Shown here in pieces: positions 36,787 to 45,007 of a stretch of 64,000 nt of DNA. This DNA is from Bacillota bacterium (lineage in GTDB: Bacteria; Bacillota; Clostridia; Lachnospirales; Lachnospiraceae). Positions within the stretch are counted from its first letter, which is position 1; each line of letters opens with the position of its first letter. Location of the stretch: assembly GCA_023407575.1 (NCBI GenBank), contig JAEYLX010000026.1, forward strand, positions 558,001 to 622,000, read 5' to 3'. A model generated the notes under the pieces. The model saw nothing but the letters and a program-made list of their open reading frames with translations, made no database searches and was not told where the DNA came from. The translations under genes and the position numbers were made by a program.

Positions 36787-39700
36787 ATGAGTTGGACAGA
36801 GGCGCAACAAAAGGTGATTGATACGAGAAATAAGAATTTGCTGGTTTCAGCGGCAGCAGGGTCCGGAAAGACCGCAGTTCTGGTGGAGCGTATTATAACG
36901 ATGATATCGGAGGGAGACAAGCCTCTGGATATTGATCGTTTATTAGTCGTTACTTTTACAAATGCTGCAGCAGCTGAGATGAGAGAGCGTATTGGTAAAG
37001 CAATTGATTCAAAGCTTCAATTACAACCGGATAACCTTCATCTGCAAAAGCAGATGTCCTTGCTTCAGAGTGCACAGATTACTACGATACACAGCTTTTG
37101 CTTGAACGTTATTCGTAATTATTTTCATAGAATTGATCTTGATCCTTCATTCAAAATTGCGGAAGAATCAGAAATAACTTTAATGAAATCTGATGTTGTC
37201 CAGGATATATTAGAACGATGGTATGAAGAGGGAAGTGAGGAATTTCATTCCTTTGTGGAAAGCTATTCCCGCTCAAAATCAGATGAACCTTTAGAAGGAC
37301 TTATTCTACAACTGTATAATTTTTCCATGAGTGATCCTTGGCCTGAAAGATGGTTAAAAGACAAAGAAAAGGTATTTGAGATTCAAACTCTGGAAGAGAT
37401 GTATGAAGCTGCCTGGATGCAACAGTTGATGGATTATATTCAATCTGTGCTTGGTGATCTATCGCAAAAGAATGCCATGGCGGTTAGAATATGCCAGGAG
37501 GAAGGTGGACCATCTGCTTATCTGCCAGCACTTATGTCTGACAGGGATAGGTTAGACCAGTTTAGAAGGGTTAATTCCTATCAAGAAGGTGCTGCTGTTT
37601 TTTCAAACGTTTCCTTTGACCGCTTATCAAATAAAAAAGATGTAACGGTACTTGATTGGAAAAAAGACAAAGTAAAGGCATTACGTGAGGAAGTTAAGAA
37701 AGGCATGAAAGATATCTCCGCCCAATTCTTTTTCCAGACACCGGAGGAAATGCTTTCAGATATAATGGCAGTTAAGCCTGTGATGCAGGTGTTATTTCAA
37801 CTTACACTTGAGTTTATGGAGCAATTTGCAAAAAAGAAGGAAGAAAAAAATCTAATCGACTTTAATGATCTGGAACACTTTGCTTTGAAAATACTAATTG
37901 ATGGTGAAACCTCTTTACCAACACCTGCGGCTAAGGAACTTAGTGAAATCTTTGAGGAGATTCTCATTGATGAATATCAAGATAGCAACATGGTTCAAGA
38001 AACCATTCTAAGGAGTATTTCTCGCGAGGATGACGGAGTTCCGAATCGGTTCATGGTAGGAGATGTAAAACAAAGTATCTATAAGTTTCGATTGGCCATG
38101 CCGGAGATTTTCATGGAGAAGTACGCCAAATATCAAAATATTGATAGAGACGAAGATGGAAGCGTTAACTTATATCAAAAAATTGATCTGGATAAGAACT
38201 TTCGAAGCAGAGACGGAGTACTTCAGTATGTTAATCAGATTTTCGAGCAAATCATGCAGCCAAGCGTGGGAGGAATCCATTATGATGACGCTGCTGCTTT
38301 AAAGTACGGTGGCTTATATGAAGGACCTTTGCTGGATTTGTCGGGTAATGCTGAAAAATACGATTCTATTAGCATAGAAAGCCGAATTGCGAAGGAAGTT
38401 GACCTTCTTTTAATAACTGAAGAAGACCTTGAAATAGCCCCCAAGGAGGCTTCTTTACAAAATGAGTTAAAGGATGTAATCCAAGAGGAGGCTTCAGATC
38501 AGGCTACAGATGTAGATCAACCAGATGAAGTGGAATATACGAAGAAGGAAATGGAAGCAAGAGCGATTGTCAGAAAGATAAAGGAGCTCACAGATCCAGA
38601 CACGGGCATGCTGGTTACAGATAAGGCAACAAAAAGACTACGTCCAGCAAACTATGGAGATATTGTTATATTACTGCGTAGCATGTCCAACTGGTCCGAG
38701 GTATTTGTCAATACGTTAATGCAGGAGGGAATCCCTGCGTACGCTGATACCGGCACTGGATATTTTCAGACCCTTGAGATCAGGGCAGTACTTAATATGC
38801 TTAAGATCATCGATAATCCAAGACAGGATATTCCCTTGGTGGGTGTATTGTATTCCCCTATGGTAGGACTAACGACAACTGAACTCGCCATGGTACGTAC
38901 GGCGAATAGAACAAATGGGATGTACCAGGCACTCCATCAGTATGTGGAAGAGAACGAAGCTGGGGAACTAAAGGAGAAGCTTAGTCGATTCCTGGAACAG
39001 TTGATGTACCTTCGATCCCTGGTCAATCATACCCCAATCCATGAACTTATTGGAATAGTACTGGAGCTTACGGGGTATTACTACTATGCCTTTGCAATGC
39101 CGGGCGGAGTGCAGAGACGAGCAAACCTGGATATGCTGATATCTCGTGCAGTACGTTTTGAAAACAGCAGCTTCAGTGGATTGTTTCATTTCATTCGCTA
39201 TATAGAGAAACTGCAAAAATATGAAGTGGACTTCGGCGAGGCATCCGTTGCAGGTGGTCAAGAAGATACGGTTCGTATCATGAGTATTCATAAAAGTAAA
39301 GGTCTTGAATTTCCTGTTGTATTTGTAGCAGGTATGAGTAAACAGTTCAATACACAGGATTTACGAAGCAGTGTGGTATTACATAATGAAATTGGTATCG
39401 GACCAGAATATATTGATAGTGTGCATAGAACGAAAATTTCTACTTTAATAAAAAAAGCAATTCAAAAGAAAATGCAGATAGAAAATCTGGGTGAGGAGCT
39501 GCGTGTACTATATGTCGCAATGACCAGAGCCAAAGAGAAACTGATTCTTACAGGTTATATAAAATCGTTAAAATGTATAGAAGAAAAAGAATTCACCTTC
39601 TTTGAACTGTTATCTGCTAAGAGCTATATGGACTGGGTTCTTCCCGCAATGCTAAACCGTATGGGAGTTACAGAGGAATTGCTGAAAACACCCTACACGG

Positions 39701-40692
39701 CTGCTAATATCGGAATGCAAATACAAGTGATTTCACATCTTGAGTTACTGCAAGGAGAAATTACGAAGCAATTATTCCTGGAACTGGACCAAGAAAGCCT
39801 ATTGGGTATTAATTCAGAAATTACCTATAATGCTGAATTAAAGGACGAGATAAAATCCAGGTTTGGATATGAATATCCGTATGCCAATGAAACGGGATTA
39901 AAAATTAAAATGACCGTATCAGAGCTTAAAAAGTTGGGACAAGAGTTGGATGAGGAAGATAGTGTCTCATTATTTTCAAATAAACAAGCCACTAAGCTCG
40001 AGAGTAAAAACAAGATAGAAAATGCTATTATGCTTGGTAATGAGAAGAATATGGAGAATAAAATTGATGATAAAATCAATAATACTGTCCAAAATTCAAT
40101 CAGTGATAAACCAGAAAACAATATTCCCAGTGGGGAAACGTATATTCCTGAATTTATTCAGCAAAGGCAGACCACAATGTCTGGCACCGACCGCGGTACC
40201 TTATATCATAAGGTGTTGGAGATACTTGACCTAACCAAAATTAATACAAAAGACGAGCTGAAAAAGGAGCTGGAGCTTTTAGTTCAGCAGGGTCGCATGA
40301 AGCAGGAGGAGATAAATAGGCTTAATATAACCTACATTTCTGGCTTTATCTTTAGTAAAGTTGCGGGTCGAATGAGAAAAGCGCAGATAAAACATAAGCT
40401 TTATAAAGAGAAACAATTCGTTATGGGAATAAAAGCGTCAGAGGTATTAAAAGAATTTGATAGTCAGGAATTAGTCCTGATACAGGGTATCATAGACGTA
40501 TATTTTGAAGAAGAGGACGGGATAGTCCTACTCGATTATAAGTCGGACTTAGTAAAGACTGAGAAGGAGTTAATAAAGCGTTATAAGGTTCAGTTAGATT
40601 ATTATCAGCGAGCCTTAGAACAAATGTTAGGTAAGAGAGTGAAGGAAAGGATTATATATTCCTTGTCTCTTGGAAAGGAAATATCGTTGTAA
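36787..40692 (+). CDS. addA: ATP-dependent helicase/nuclease subunit A (AddA)
   Basis: 1301 residues, somewhat longer than the usual 1200-1250. UvrD-type helicase motifs: VSAAAGSGKTAVLVERI (Walker A, residues 16-32), VTFTNAAAAEMRERI, LIDEYQDSN, GDVKQSIYKFRLA, MSIHKSKGLEFPVVF and LRVLYVAMTRAKEKL. The RecB-type nuclease at the C terminus shows QGIIDVYFEEEDG and LLDYKSD. An extra Asn/Lys/Glu-rich stretch at about residues 1060-1115 separates the helicase and nuclease and probably is a flexible linker. AAAGGAG before the ATG. Acts with AddB in double-strand-break repair. Confidence 0.96.
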   Translation: MSWTEAQQKVIDTRNKNLLVSAAAGSGKTAVLVERIITMISEGDKPLDIDRLLVVTFTNAAAAEMRERIGKAIDSKLQLQPDNLHLQKQMSLLQSAQITTIHSFCLNVIRNYFHRIDLDPSFKIAEESEITLMKSDVVQDILERWYEEGSEEFHSFVESYSRSKSDEPLEGLILQLYNFSMSDPWPERWLKDKEKVFEIQTLEEMYEAAWMQQLMDYIQSVLGDLSQKNAMAVRICQEEGGPSAYLPALMSDRDRLDQFRRVNSYQEGAAVFSNVSFDRLSNKKDVTVLDWKKDKVKALREEVKKGMKDISAQFFFQTPEEMLSDIMAVKPVMQVLFQLTLEFMEQFAKKKEEKNLIDFNDLEHFALKILIDGETSLPTPAAKELSEIFEEILIDEYQDSNMVQETILRSISREDDGVPNRFMVGDVKQSIYKFRLAMPEIFMEKYAKYQNIDRDEDGSVNLYQKIDLDKNFRSRDGVLQYVNQIFEQIMQPSVGGIHYDDAAALKYGGLYEGPLLDLSGNAEKYDSISIESRIAKEVDLLLITEEDLEIAPKEASLQNELKDVIQEEASDQATDVDQPDEVEYTKKEMEARAIVRKIKELTDPDTGMLVTDKATKRLRPANYGDIVILLRSMSNWSEVFVNTLMQEGIPAYADTGTGYFQTLEIRAVLNMLKIIDNPRQDIPLVGVLYSPMVGLTTTELAMVRTANRTNGMYQALHQYVEENEAGELKEKLSRFLEQLMYLRSLVNHTPIHELIGIVLELTGYYYYAFAMPGGVQRRANLDMLISRAVRFENSSFSGLFHFIRYIEKLQKYEVDFGEASVAGGQEDTVRIMSIHKSKGLEFPVVFVAGMSKQFNTQDLRSSVVLHNEIGIGPEYIDSVHRTKISTLIKKAIQKKMQIENLGEELRVLYVAMTRAKEKLILTGYIKSLKCIEEKEFTFFELLSAKSYMDWVLPAMLNRMGVTEELLKTPYTAANIGMQIQVISHLELLQGEITKQLFLELDQESLLGINSEITYNAELKDEIKSRFGYEYPYANETGLKIKMTVSELKKLGQELDEEDSVSLFSNKQATKLESKNKIENAIMLGNEKNMENKIDDKINNTVQNSISDKPENNIPSGETYIPEFIQQRQTTMSGTDRGTLYHKVLEILDLTKINTKDELKKELELLVQQGRMKQEEINRLNITYISGFIFSKVAGRMRKAQIKHKLYKEKQFVMGIKASEVLKEFDSQELVLIQGIIDVYFEEEDGIVLLDYKSDLVKTEKELIKRYKVQLDYYQRALEQMLGKRVKERIIYSLSLGKEISL

Positions 40693-40695
40693 TTA

Positions 40696-40824
40696 ACTCA
40701 AATTTCTCGCTCAATATTTTTGTTTGATAAGATCTGTGCAATGAGTAAATACATTCTTCATTTATTTGAACTGATTTTATTAAGCAAAATATTATATTGC
40801 GAAGGGTGAGTAACTAATTTGAGT
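40696..40824. repeat. Long imperfect inverted repeat after addA
   Basis: ACTCAAATT (40696-40704) pairs with AATTTGAGT (40816-40824), and AATATTTTTG (40713-40722) with CAAAATATT (40785-40793). Intervening segments are unpaired or weak. No T-run follows. It may end addA transcripts or be a worn-out small element. Confidence 0.55.
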
Positions 40825-40942
40825 GGTTTGCTTAAAGTCAGTAACACGTGGTATAGACGAATGGAAGTTGGGTACACTCTTAAAAACAGAAGACCAATCT
40901 TAATTAAAATTAGAAAAAGTTATGTTTGAAGGGTGTGTTCCT

Positions 40943-41173
40943 ATGAGTAAGATGAAAGAAAAGAAAATTGATTTAAATAATTTAAAACCGGAAGAGACTA
41001 AGAAATATGAGATAGCGAAAGAGCTGGGTTATCTTGATAAGGTAATGGATACCGGTTGGAAATCACTAACCGCAAAAGAGTCTGGAAGAATTGGCGGTAT
41101 TATGACCAGGATGAAGAAGGAAGAACAGAAAAAGCGAGAAAGTGAAGAAGACAAGAGTAGTGCAATACAATAA
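40943..41173 (+). CDS. Small acid-soluble spore protein, alpha/beta type
   Basis: 76 residues. The block KYEIAKELGYLDKVMDTGW followed by KSLTAKESGRIGGIMTRMKK corresponds to the two conserved segments of alpha/beta SASPs, which coat spore DNA and protect it from UV and heat. EIAKE resembles the site cut by the germination protease GPR. The charged N- and C-terminal tails (MSKMKEKK and EEQKKRESEEDK) are longer than in major SASPs, so it is a minor type. GAAGGGTG fits ATG 40943; an ATG at 40922 in the same frame has no ribosome site. Forespore expression is expected from the family. Confidence 0.85.
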   Translation: MSKMKEKKIDLNNLKPEETKKYEIAKELGYLDKVMDTGWKSLTAKESGRIGGIMTRMKKEEQKKRESEEDKSSAIQ

Positions 41174-41176
41174 AGG

Positions 41177-41250
41177 AAAGCTGAATGTTATTTCCAGTCA
41201 ATTTGCCATTAAAATGGTAAATCTATTGAAATAATATTCAGCTTTTTCTT
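41177..41250 (+). terminator. Terminator after the spore protein gene
   Basis: AAAGCTGAAT (41177-41186) pairs with ATTCAGCTTT (41236-41245), with further pairing inside (ATTTGCCATT region), then T-rich. Confidence 0.8.
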
Positions 41251-41329
41251 GGTTTTAAATAGTTCTGTTCAGAAAGAACCAAACAGCGAGGAAACCGTAG
41301 TTTTTCGAGCTTAGTCCTATATTGTTGAC

Positions 41330-42490
41330 TTAGTTTCTAATATTGATTGGCTGTAGTTTTAGGATATCTACACCTAAAAAGTTCTTAATTGCCACACATA
41401 AACCACCCAGTAAAATGGAGGTATCCTGCAATACAGAGGGAACAATTTGAATATAACTATTCATTTTGCTTGTTAAAGCTTGCTCAATTCGTTTTGTAAT
41501 TTGCGGGAAGAATATCGTAAAGGAGCTATTGATTATTACAATATCAGGATTATAGGCATTCAGGATATTATTGACACCTACGGACATATACTTCACGAAG
41601 TCCTCCATAATCTGAATTGCATCTGCATCATCAGCTTGAAAGGCTACACTATAGTCTTCAAAAGATACTTCCTCGAGACCCTTCTTTTTCGCAAATTCTG
41701 CTAATAAGCTTCTTTCTGACACATATTGTTCCAAGCAGCCTTTATTACCACAGGGGCATTGTCTTCCATCCAACTCTATAATGGTGTGACCAAATTCTCC
41801 AGCTCTTCCATTATAACCGGTATATAGTTTGTGATTAATTATAATACCAAGACCTATTCCGGAATGTACGCTGATATTAGCAATATTTGCATAGTCATAC
41901 TGGAAGGTGTTTTCACCGATTACAGAGAGATTTGCTTCGTTTTCCAGATAAACGGGTGCGTAGAAATGCTTCTCCAGATCCTGTGCTAACTGGATACCTG
42001 AAAGGTTATAATAAGGTGCAAAGGATACCTGGTTATTCATAATTACACCATGAATACCAAGAGTAATGCCCACCATTCCATAGGGAGCATCCTTTGGCAA
42101 CTTCATAGATTCTATTAAGTCGATTAAAACATTAACAATATTTGCAGTATTCTTGGGAGTTTTAATTTGTTTGAGACTGCATTCCTCCCCCGTAAGGTCG
42201 GATACTAAAGCGGAGATGGTATCAACTCCGATATCGATGCAGATAACATAACCAGCTTTCTTGTTGAGGCTTAAAAGAATTGGCTTTCTTCCAAGGCTGG
42301 TATCATCGCTACCGATTTCCAGTACTAGTTTTTTATTCATAAGCTCCTGCACGATTGCAGAAATAGTAGCTTTCGTTAAACCAAGGTGCTTCGCAATTGC
42401 GGCTCTTGATATGGCTACTGAATTGATGATGGTTTCTAAAACCAGATTTGTATTAATGTCGCGTATTAGTTCTTTACTGCCCGTTACCAT
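41330..42490 (-). CDS. xylR: ROK-family transcriptional repressor, XylR-like
   Basis: 386 residues. The N-terminal winged helix-turn-helix reads AAIAKHLGLTKATISAIVQELMNKKLV (in parts: IAKHLGLTKATIS and VQELMNKKLV). It is followed by a sugar-kinase-like ROK domain with IDIGVDTISALVSDL and the zinc motif CPCGNKGCLEQYVS. Such proteins repress sugar genes until the sugar binds. It is divergent from xylB across 430 bases, so xylose or xylulose is the likely signal. GAAGGGGAC precedes the ATG. A symbol is given on context; no xylose operator was identified by eye. Confidence 0.85.
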   Translation of the reverse strand: MVTGSKELIRDINTNLVLETIINSVAISRAAIAKHLGLTKATISAIVQELMNKKLVLEIGSDDTSLGRKPILLSLNKKAGYVICIDIGVDTISALVSDLTGEECSLKQIKTPKNTANIVNVLIDLIESMKLPKDAPYGMVGITLGIHGVIMNNQVSFAPYYNLSGIQLAQDLEKHFYAPVYLENEANLSVIGENTFQYDYANIANISVHSGIGLGIIINHKLYTGYNGRAGEFGHTIIELDGRQCPCGNKGCLEQYVSERSLLAEFAKKKGLEEVSFEDYSVAFQADDADAIQIMEDFVKYMSVGVNNILNAYNPDIVIINSSFTIFFPQITKRIEQALTSKMNSYIQIVPSVLQDTSILLGGLCVAIKNFLGVDILKLQPINIRN

Positions 42491-42848
42491 AACAGTCCCC
42501 TTCGTATTCTTTATAATTTAAGCTATGCATCCATAGCATATCTGCAAATAGCATGACAAATACTTGTATCAACTATAAATTATAACACTTTATCCTGTTC
42601 TATGCTAGCATAAAAAGAATTTTTTGGGAAGTGTTATTATTGTACCTGTTGACAGTCAAATGTTAAAATACTTACAGTAAAAATGATGAATACCGTATAT
42701 TATCATAAGATACATTTAAGATAAAAAATGGATTTCGGTCAGGAGTAAAGACATGCTTTCTCCTTGACTTTCAGCAAGCAAATTGATATGATTAAAACAA
42801 TATAGTTTATTCATCAAATTTATTGCTGATAAGCTAAAATGTCAAGCT

Positions 42849-42913
42849 GAAAGGAGCTCTGTCTCCTTTCAAAAAACTGAAAGGGGCATCCCCTTTCAAA
42901 AAACGGAAAGGGG
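42849..42913 (+). promoter_or_regulatory. Repeated hairpins in the xylB leader, overlapping its ribosome site
   Basis: Hairpin 1: GAAAGGAG/CTCCTTTC (42849-42870). Hairpin 2: GAAAGGGG/CCCCTTTC (42879-42897). Each is followed by six A, then a third half copy, GGAAAGGGG (42905-42913), serves as the Shine-Dalgarno for xylB 7 bases before its ATG. The CCCCTTTC of hairpin 2 can pair either with its own 5' half or with the ribosome site, so the unit could switch translation. The role is inferred. The rest of 42491-42848 is AT-rich, probably holding both divergent promoters. Confidence 0.6.
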
Positions 42914-42920
42914 TTAAACA

Positions 42921-44390
42921 ATGCTATATATTGGAGTTGATTTAGGAACCTCCTCCATTAAGTTATTACTTATGGACGAGACAGGAGATATTAAAAAGAT
43001 TGTAACCAGGGAGTATCCATTATTCTTTCCAAAGCCAGGCTGGTCTGAACAAAACCCAGTGGATTGGTATGCCGCATTAGTGGATGGAATTAAGGAATTA
43101 ACTGAAGATAGTGACAAATCGCAGATTGATGGATTAAGTTTCAGTGGACAGATGCACGGTATGGTAATTCTTGATGCAAACGATGAAGTTATTCGTCCTG
43201 CAATTCTTTGGAATGATGGTCGAACTCAGGAGGAATGTGATTATCTTAATCTTGAAATCGGTAGAGAGAAGATATCTTCTTATACCGCTAACATGGCATT
43301 AACAGGTTTTACTGCTCCAAAACTTTTATGGGTAAGAAAACACGAGCCGGAGAACTTTGCTAAAATTAATAAGGTGATGCTTCCTAAGGATTACATTGCT
43401 TACAAGCTTTCAGGTGTTCATTGCACGGATGTGTCCGATGCTTCCGGTATGCTGTTACTTGATGTTAAGAATAAGAAGTGGTCCAAGGAAATGCTGGATT
43501 TGTGCGGTCTTAAAGAAGAGCAAATGGCGAAGATACATGAGTCCTATCAAGTAGTAGGCTCTTTAACAGAAGCTTCGGCAAAAGAACTTGGATTATCAAC
43601 CAGCGTTAAGGTTATTGCAGGTGGCGGCGATCAGGCGGTGGCAGCAGTTGGAACCGGAACCGTTGGTGAAGGTATGTGCAGCGTATCTTTAGGTACTTCT
43701 GGTGTAGTATTTATTTCTGCTAAGGAATTTGCAGTGGATGATAATAATTCACTACATGCCTTTGCACATGCGGATGGCAAATACCACTTTATGGGAGTTA
43801 TGCTTTCTGCAGCTGCCTCTAATAAATGGTGGATGGATGAAATCATAGGAACCAAGGATTATGTCAGTGAACAAAAAGCAATCACCAAATTAGGTGAAAA
43901 TAATGTATATTTCCTGCCATATCTGATGGGAGAAAGAACCCCACATAACAACCCGAATGCCAGAGGAACTTTTGTTGGCATGACCATGGATACCACAAGA
44001 GCTGATATGACACAAGCGGTGTTGGAAGGTGTAGCCTTTGCCCTTCGTGATTCCTTTGAAATTACAAAGTCATTGGGTGTAACCATCGAGAGAATTAGAA
44101 TTAACGGTGGTGGAGCGAAAAGCCCGCTATGGTGTAAAATAATTGCAGATGTTCTCAATGTTAAAGTAGACAAGATTAATTCCGCAGAAGGACCAGCATT
44201 CGGGGCTGCAATACTGGCGGCAGTTGGCTGTGGCAAATACACATCCGTGGAGGAAGCGACTGCTAAATTAATTAAAGTAATTGAGACTACCGAGCAGGAT
44301 TTGGCAGAAGTAGAACTGTATAACAAGAAGTATGAGGTATTCAGACAGCTTTATCCTACCCTCAAAGATATGTATGATAAGATGATCTAA
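42921..44390 (+). CDS. xylB: Xylulokinase
   Basis: Phosphorylates D-xylulose to xylulose 5-phosphate for the pentose phosphate pathway. 489 residues of the FGGY kinase family: GVDLGTSSIKLLLMD (phosphate-binding loop 1), GLSFSGQMHGMV with the MHG substrate motif of xylulokinases, GGGDQAVAAVGTGTV (catalytic Asp in GDQ), PYLMGERTPHNN and the C-terminal INGGGAKSPLWCKIIADV signature. Complete. Divergent from a ROK repressor. It lacks a neighbouring xylose isomerase gene in this window. Confidence 0.95.
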   Translation: MLYIGVDLGTSSIKLLLMDETGDIKKIVTREYPLFFPKPGWSEQNPVDWYAALVDGIKELTEDSDKSQIDGLSFSGQMHGMVILDANDEVIRPAILWNDGRTQEECDYLNLEIGREKISSYTANMALTGFTAPKLLWVRKHEPENFAKINKVMLPKDYIAYKLSGVHCTDVSDASGMLLLDVKNKKWSKEMLDLCGLKEEQMAKIHESYQVVGSLTEASAKELGLSTSVKVIAGGGDQAVAAVGTGTVGEGMCSVSLGTSGVVFISAKEFAVDDNNSLHAFAHADGKYHFMGVMLSAAASNKWWMDEIIGTKDYVSEQKAITKLGENNVYFLPYLMGERTPHNNPNARGTFVGMTMDTTRADMTQAVLEGVAFALRDSFEITKSLGVTIERIRINGGGAKSPLWCKIIADVLNVKVDKINSAEGPAFGAAILAAVGCGKYTSVEEATAKLIKVIETTEQDLAEVELYNKKYEVFRQLYPTLKDMYDKMI

Positions 44391-44431
44391 GGAAGGCAAG
44401 ATTATTAAGACGTTTATGATATAACAAATAG

Positions 44432-44480
44432 AAAAAACACTGATTACCAATTCTTATGGAGTAGGTAATCAGTGTTTTTT
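44432..44480 (+). terminator. Terminator after xylB
   Basis: A perfect 17-base inverted repeat (44432-44448 with 44464-44480), starting with six A and ending with six T. Confidence 0.92.
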
Positions 44481-44728
44481 GCATATCTTGCGATTACTAT
44501 ATAGGTTGAAGGTTAATAGACATTTGGAATCATTAAGTAAGTTTTATTTTCTAATACATATAACCATTTTATAGAATTTGCGTACAATTTATTATGGGCA
44601 TATTTGCTTATACATGGTCAGGGAATAGGAAAATGCACATTTGTCACACGGATCATAAATGAAATATGAAACAGATACGGTAGAGAAATAATTTAAAGTA
44701 TGCTAAAAGGGCAGAAGGTGTTAAAAAT
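44481..44728 (+). other. Leader region of the lasso cluster
   Basis: AT-rich, without a gene I can support. It must hold the promoter of the B1-C unit. TTTGTCACAC at 44640-44649 shares the GTGACA/TGTCAC core with repeated motifs in the divergent region at 47254-47356, suggesting a shared regulator. Confidence 0.45.
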
Positions 44729-45007
44729 ATGGAGATTACAAGTAAGACATTGATCACCAGAAAAGAAGATATCATGGCTACTAATTTGGATGGTGAAATC
44801 GTGATGATGAATATTGATACAGGTAATTATTACAGTCTGGGGAAGACTGGGAGTATGATTTGGAATATACTTGAGGAATCATTGGAGGTGAGGGAGTTAG
44901 TCAGTAAGTTAATGGAGCTTTATCAGGTTAGTGAACAGCGCTGTGAAGTTGAAGTAATGAACTTTGTTAAAGAAATGCTTAAGGAAGGATTAATAGTGGT
45001 CGGATGA
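44729..45007 (+). CDS. Lasso peptide B1 protein (PqqD-like RiPP recognition element)
   Basis: 92 residues with the PqqD/RRE winged-helix fold: beta strands VMMNIDTGNYYSLGKTGSMIWNILEE (GNYYSLGKTGSMIW is the hallmark) followed by helices with LMELYQVSEQRCEVEVMNFVKEM. In lasso pathways this protein binds the leader of the precursor and delivers it to the leader peptidase B2. AGAAGGTG precedes the ATG. It overlaps the cyclase gene by 4 bases (ATGA), so both are coupled. Family identity is clear from motifs; leader binding here is inferred from the cluster. Confidence 0.88.
   Translation: MEITSKTLITRKEDIMATNLDGEIVMMNIDTGNYYSLGKTGSMIWNILEESLEVRELVSKLMELYQVSEQRCEVEVMNFVKEMLKEGLIVVG

Noticed and set aside
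42849..42913. CRISPR-like array before xylB
   Set aside because: The repeats are only about 30 bases apart, differ in sequence, have no unique spacers, and end in a ribosome site.
43859..44326. 155-residue open frame on the minus strand inside xylB
   Set aside because: It lies antisense to a conserved enzyme with intact motifs and has no ribosome site or family resemblance.
44600..44665. A second lasso precursor: 22-codon frame upstream of B1
   Set aside because: No ribosome site and none of the leader or ring-forming features.
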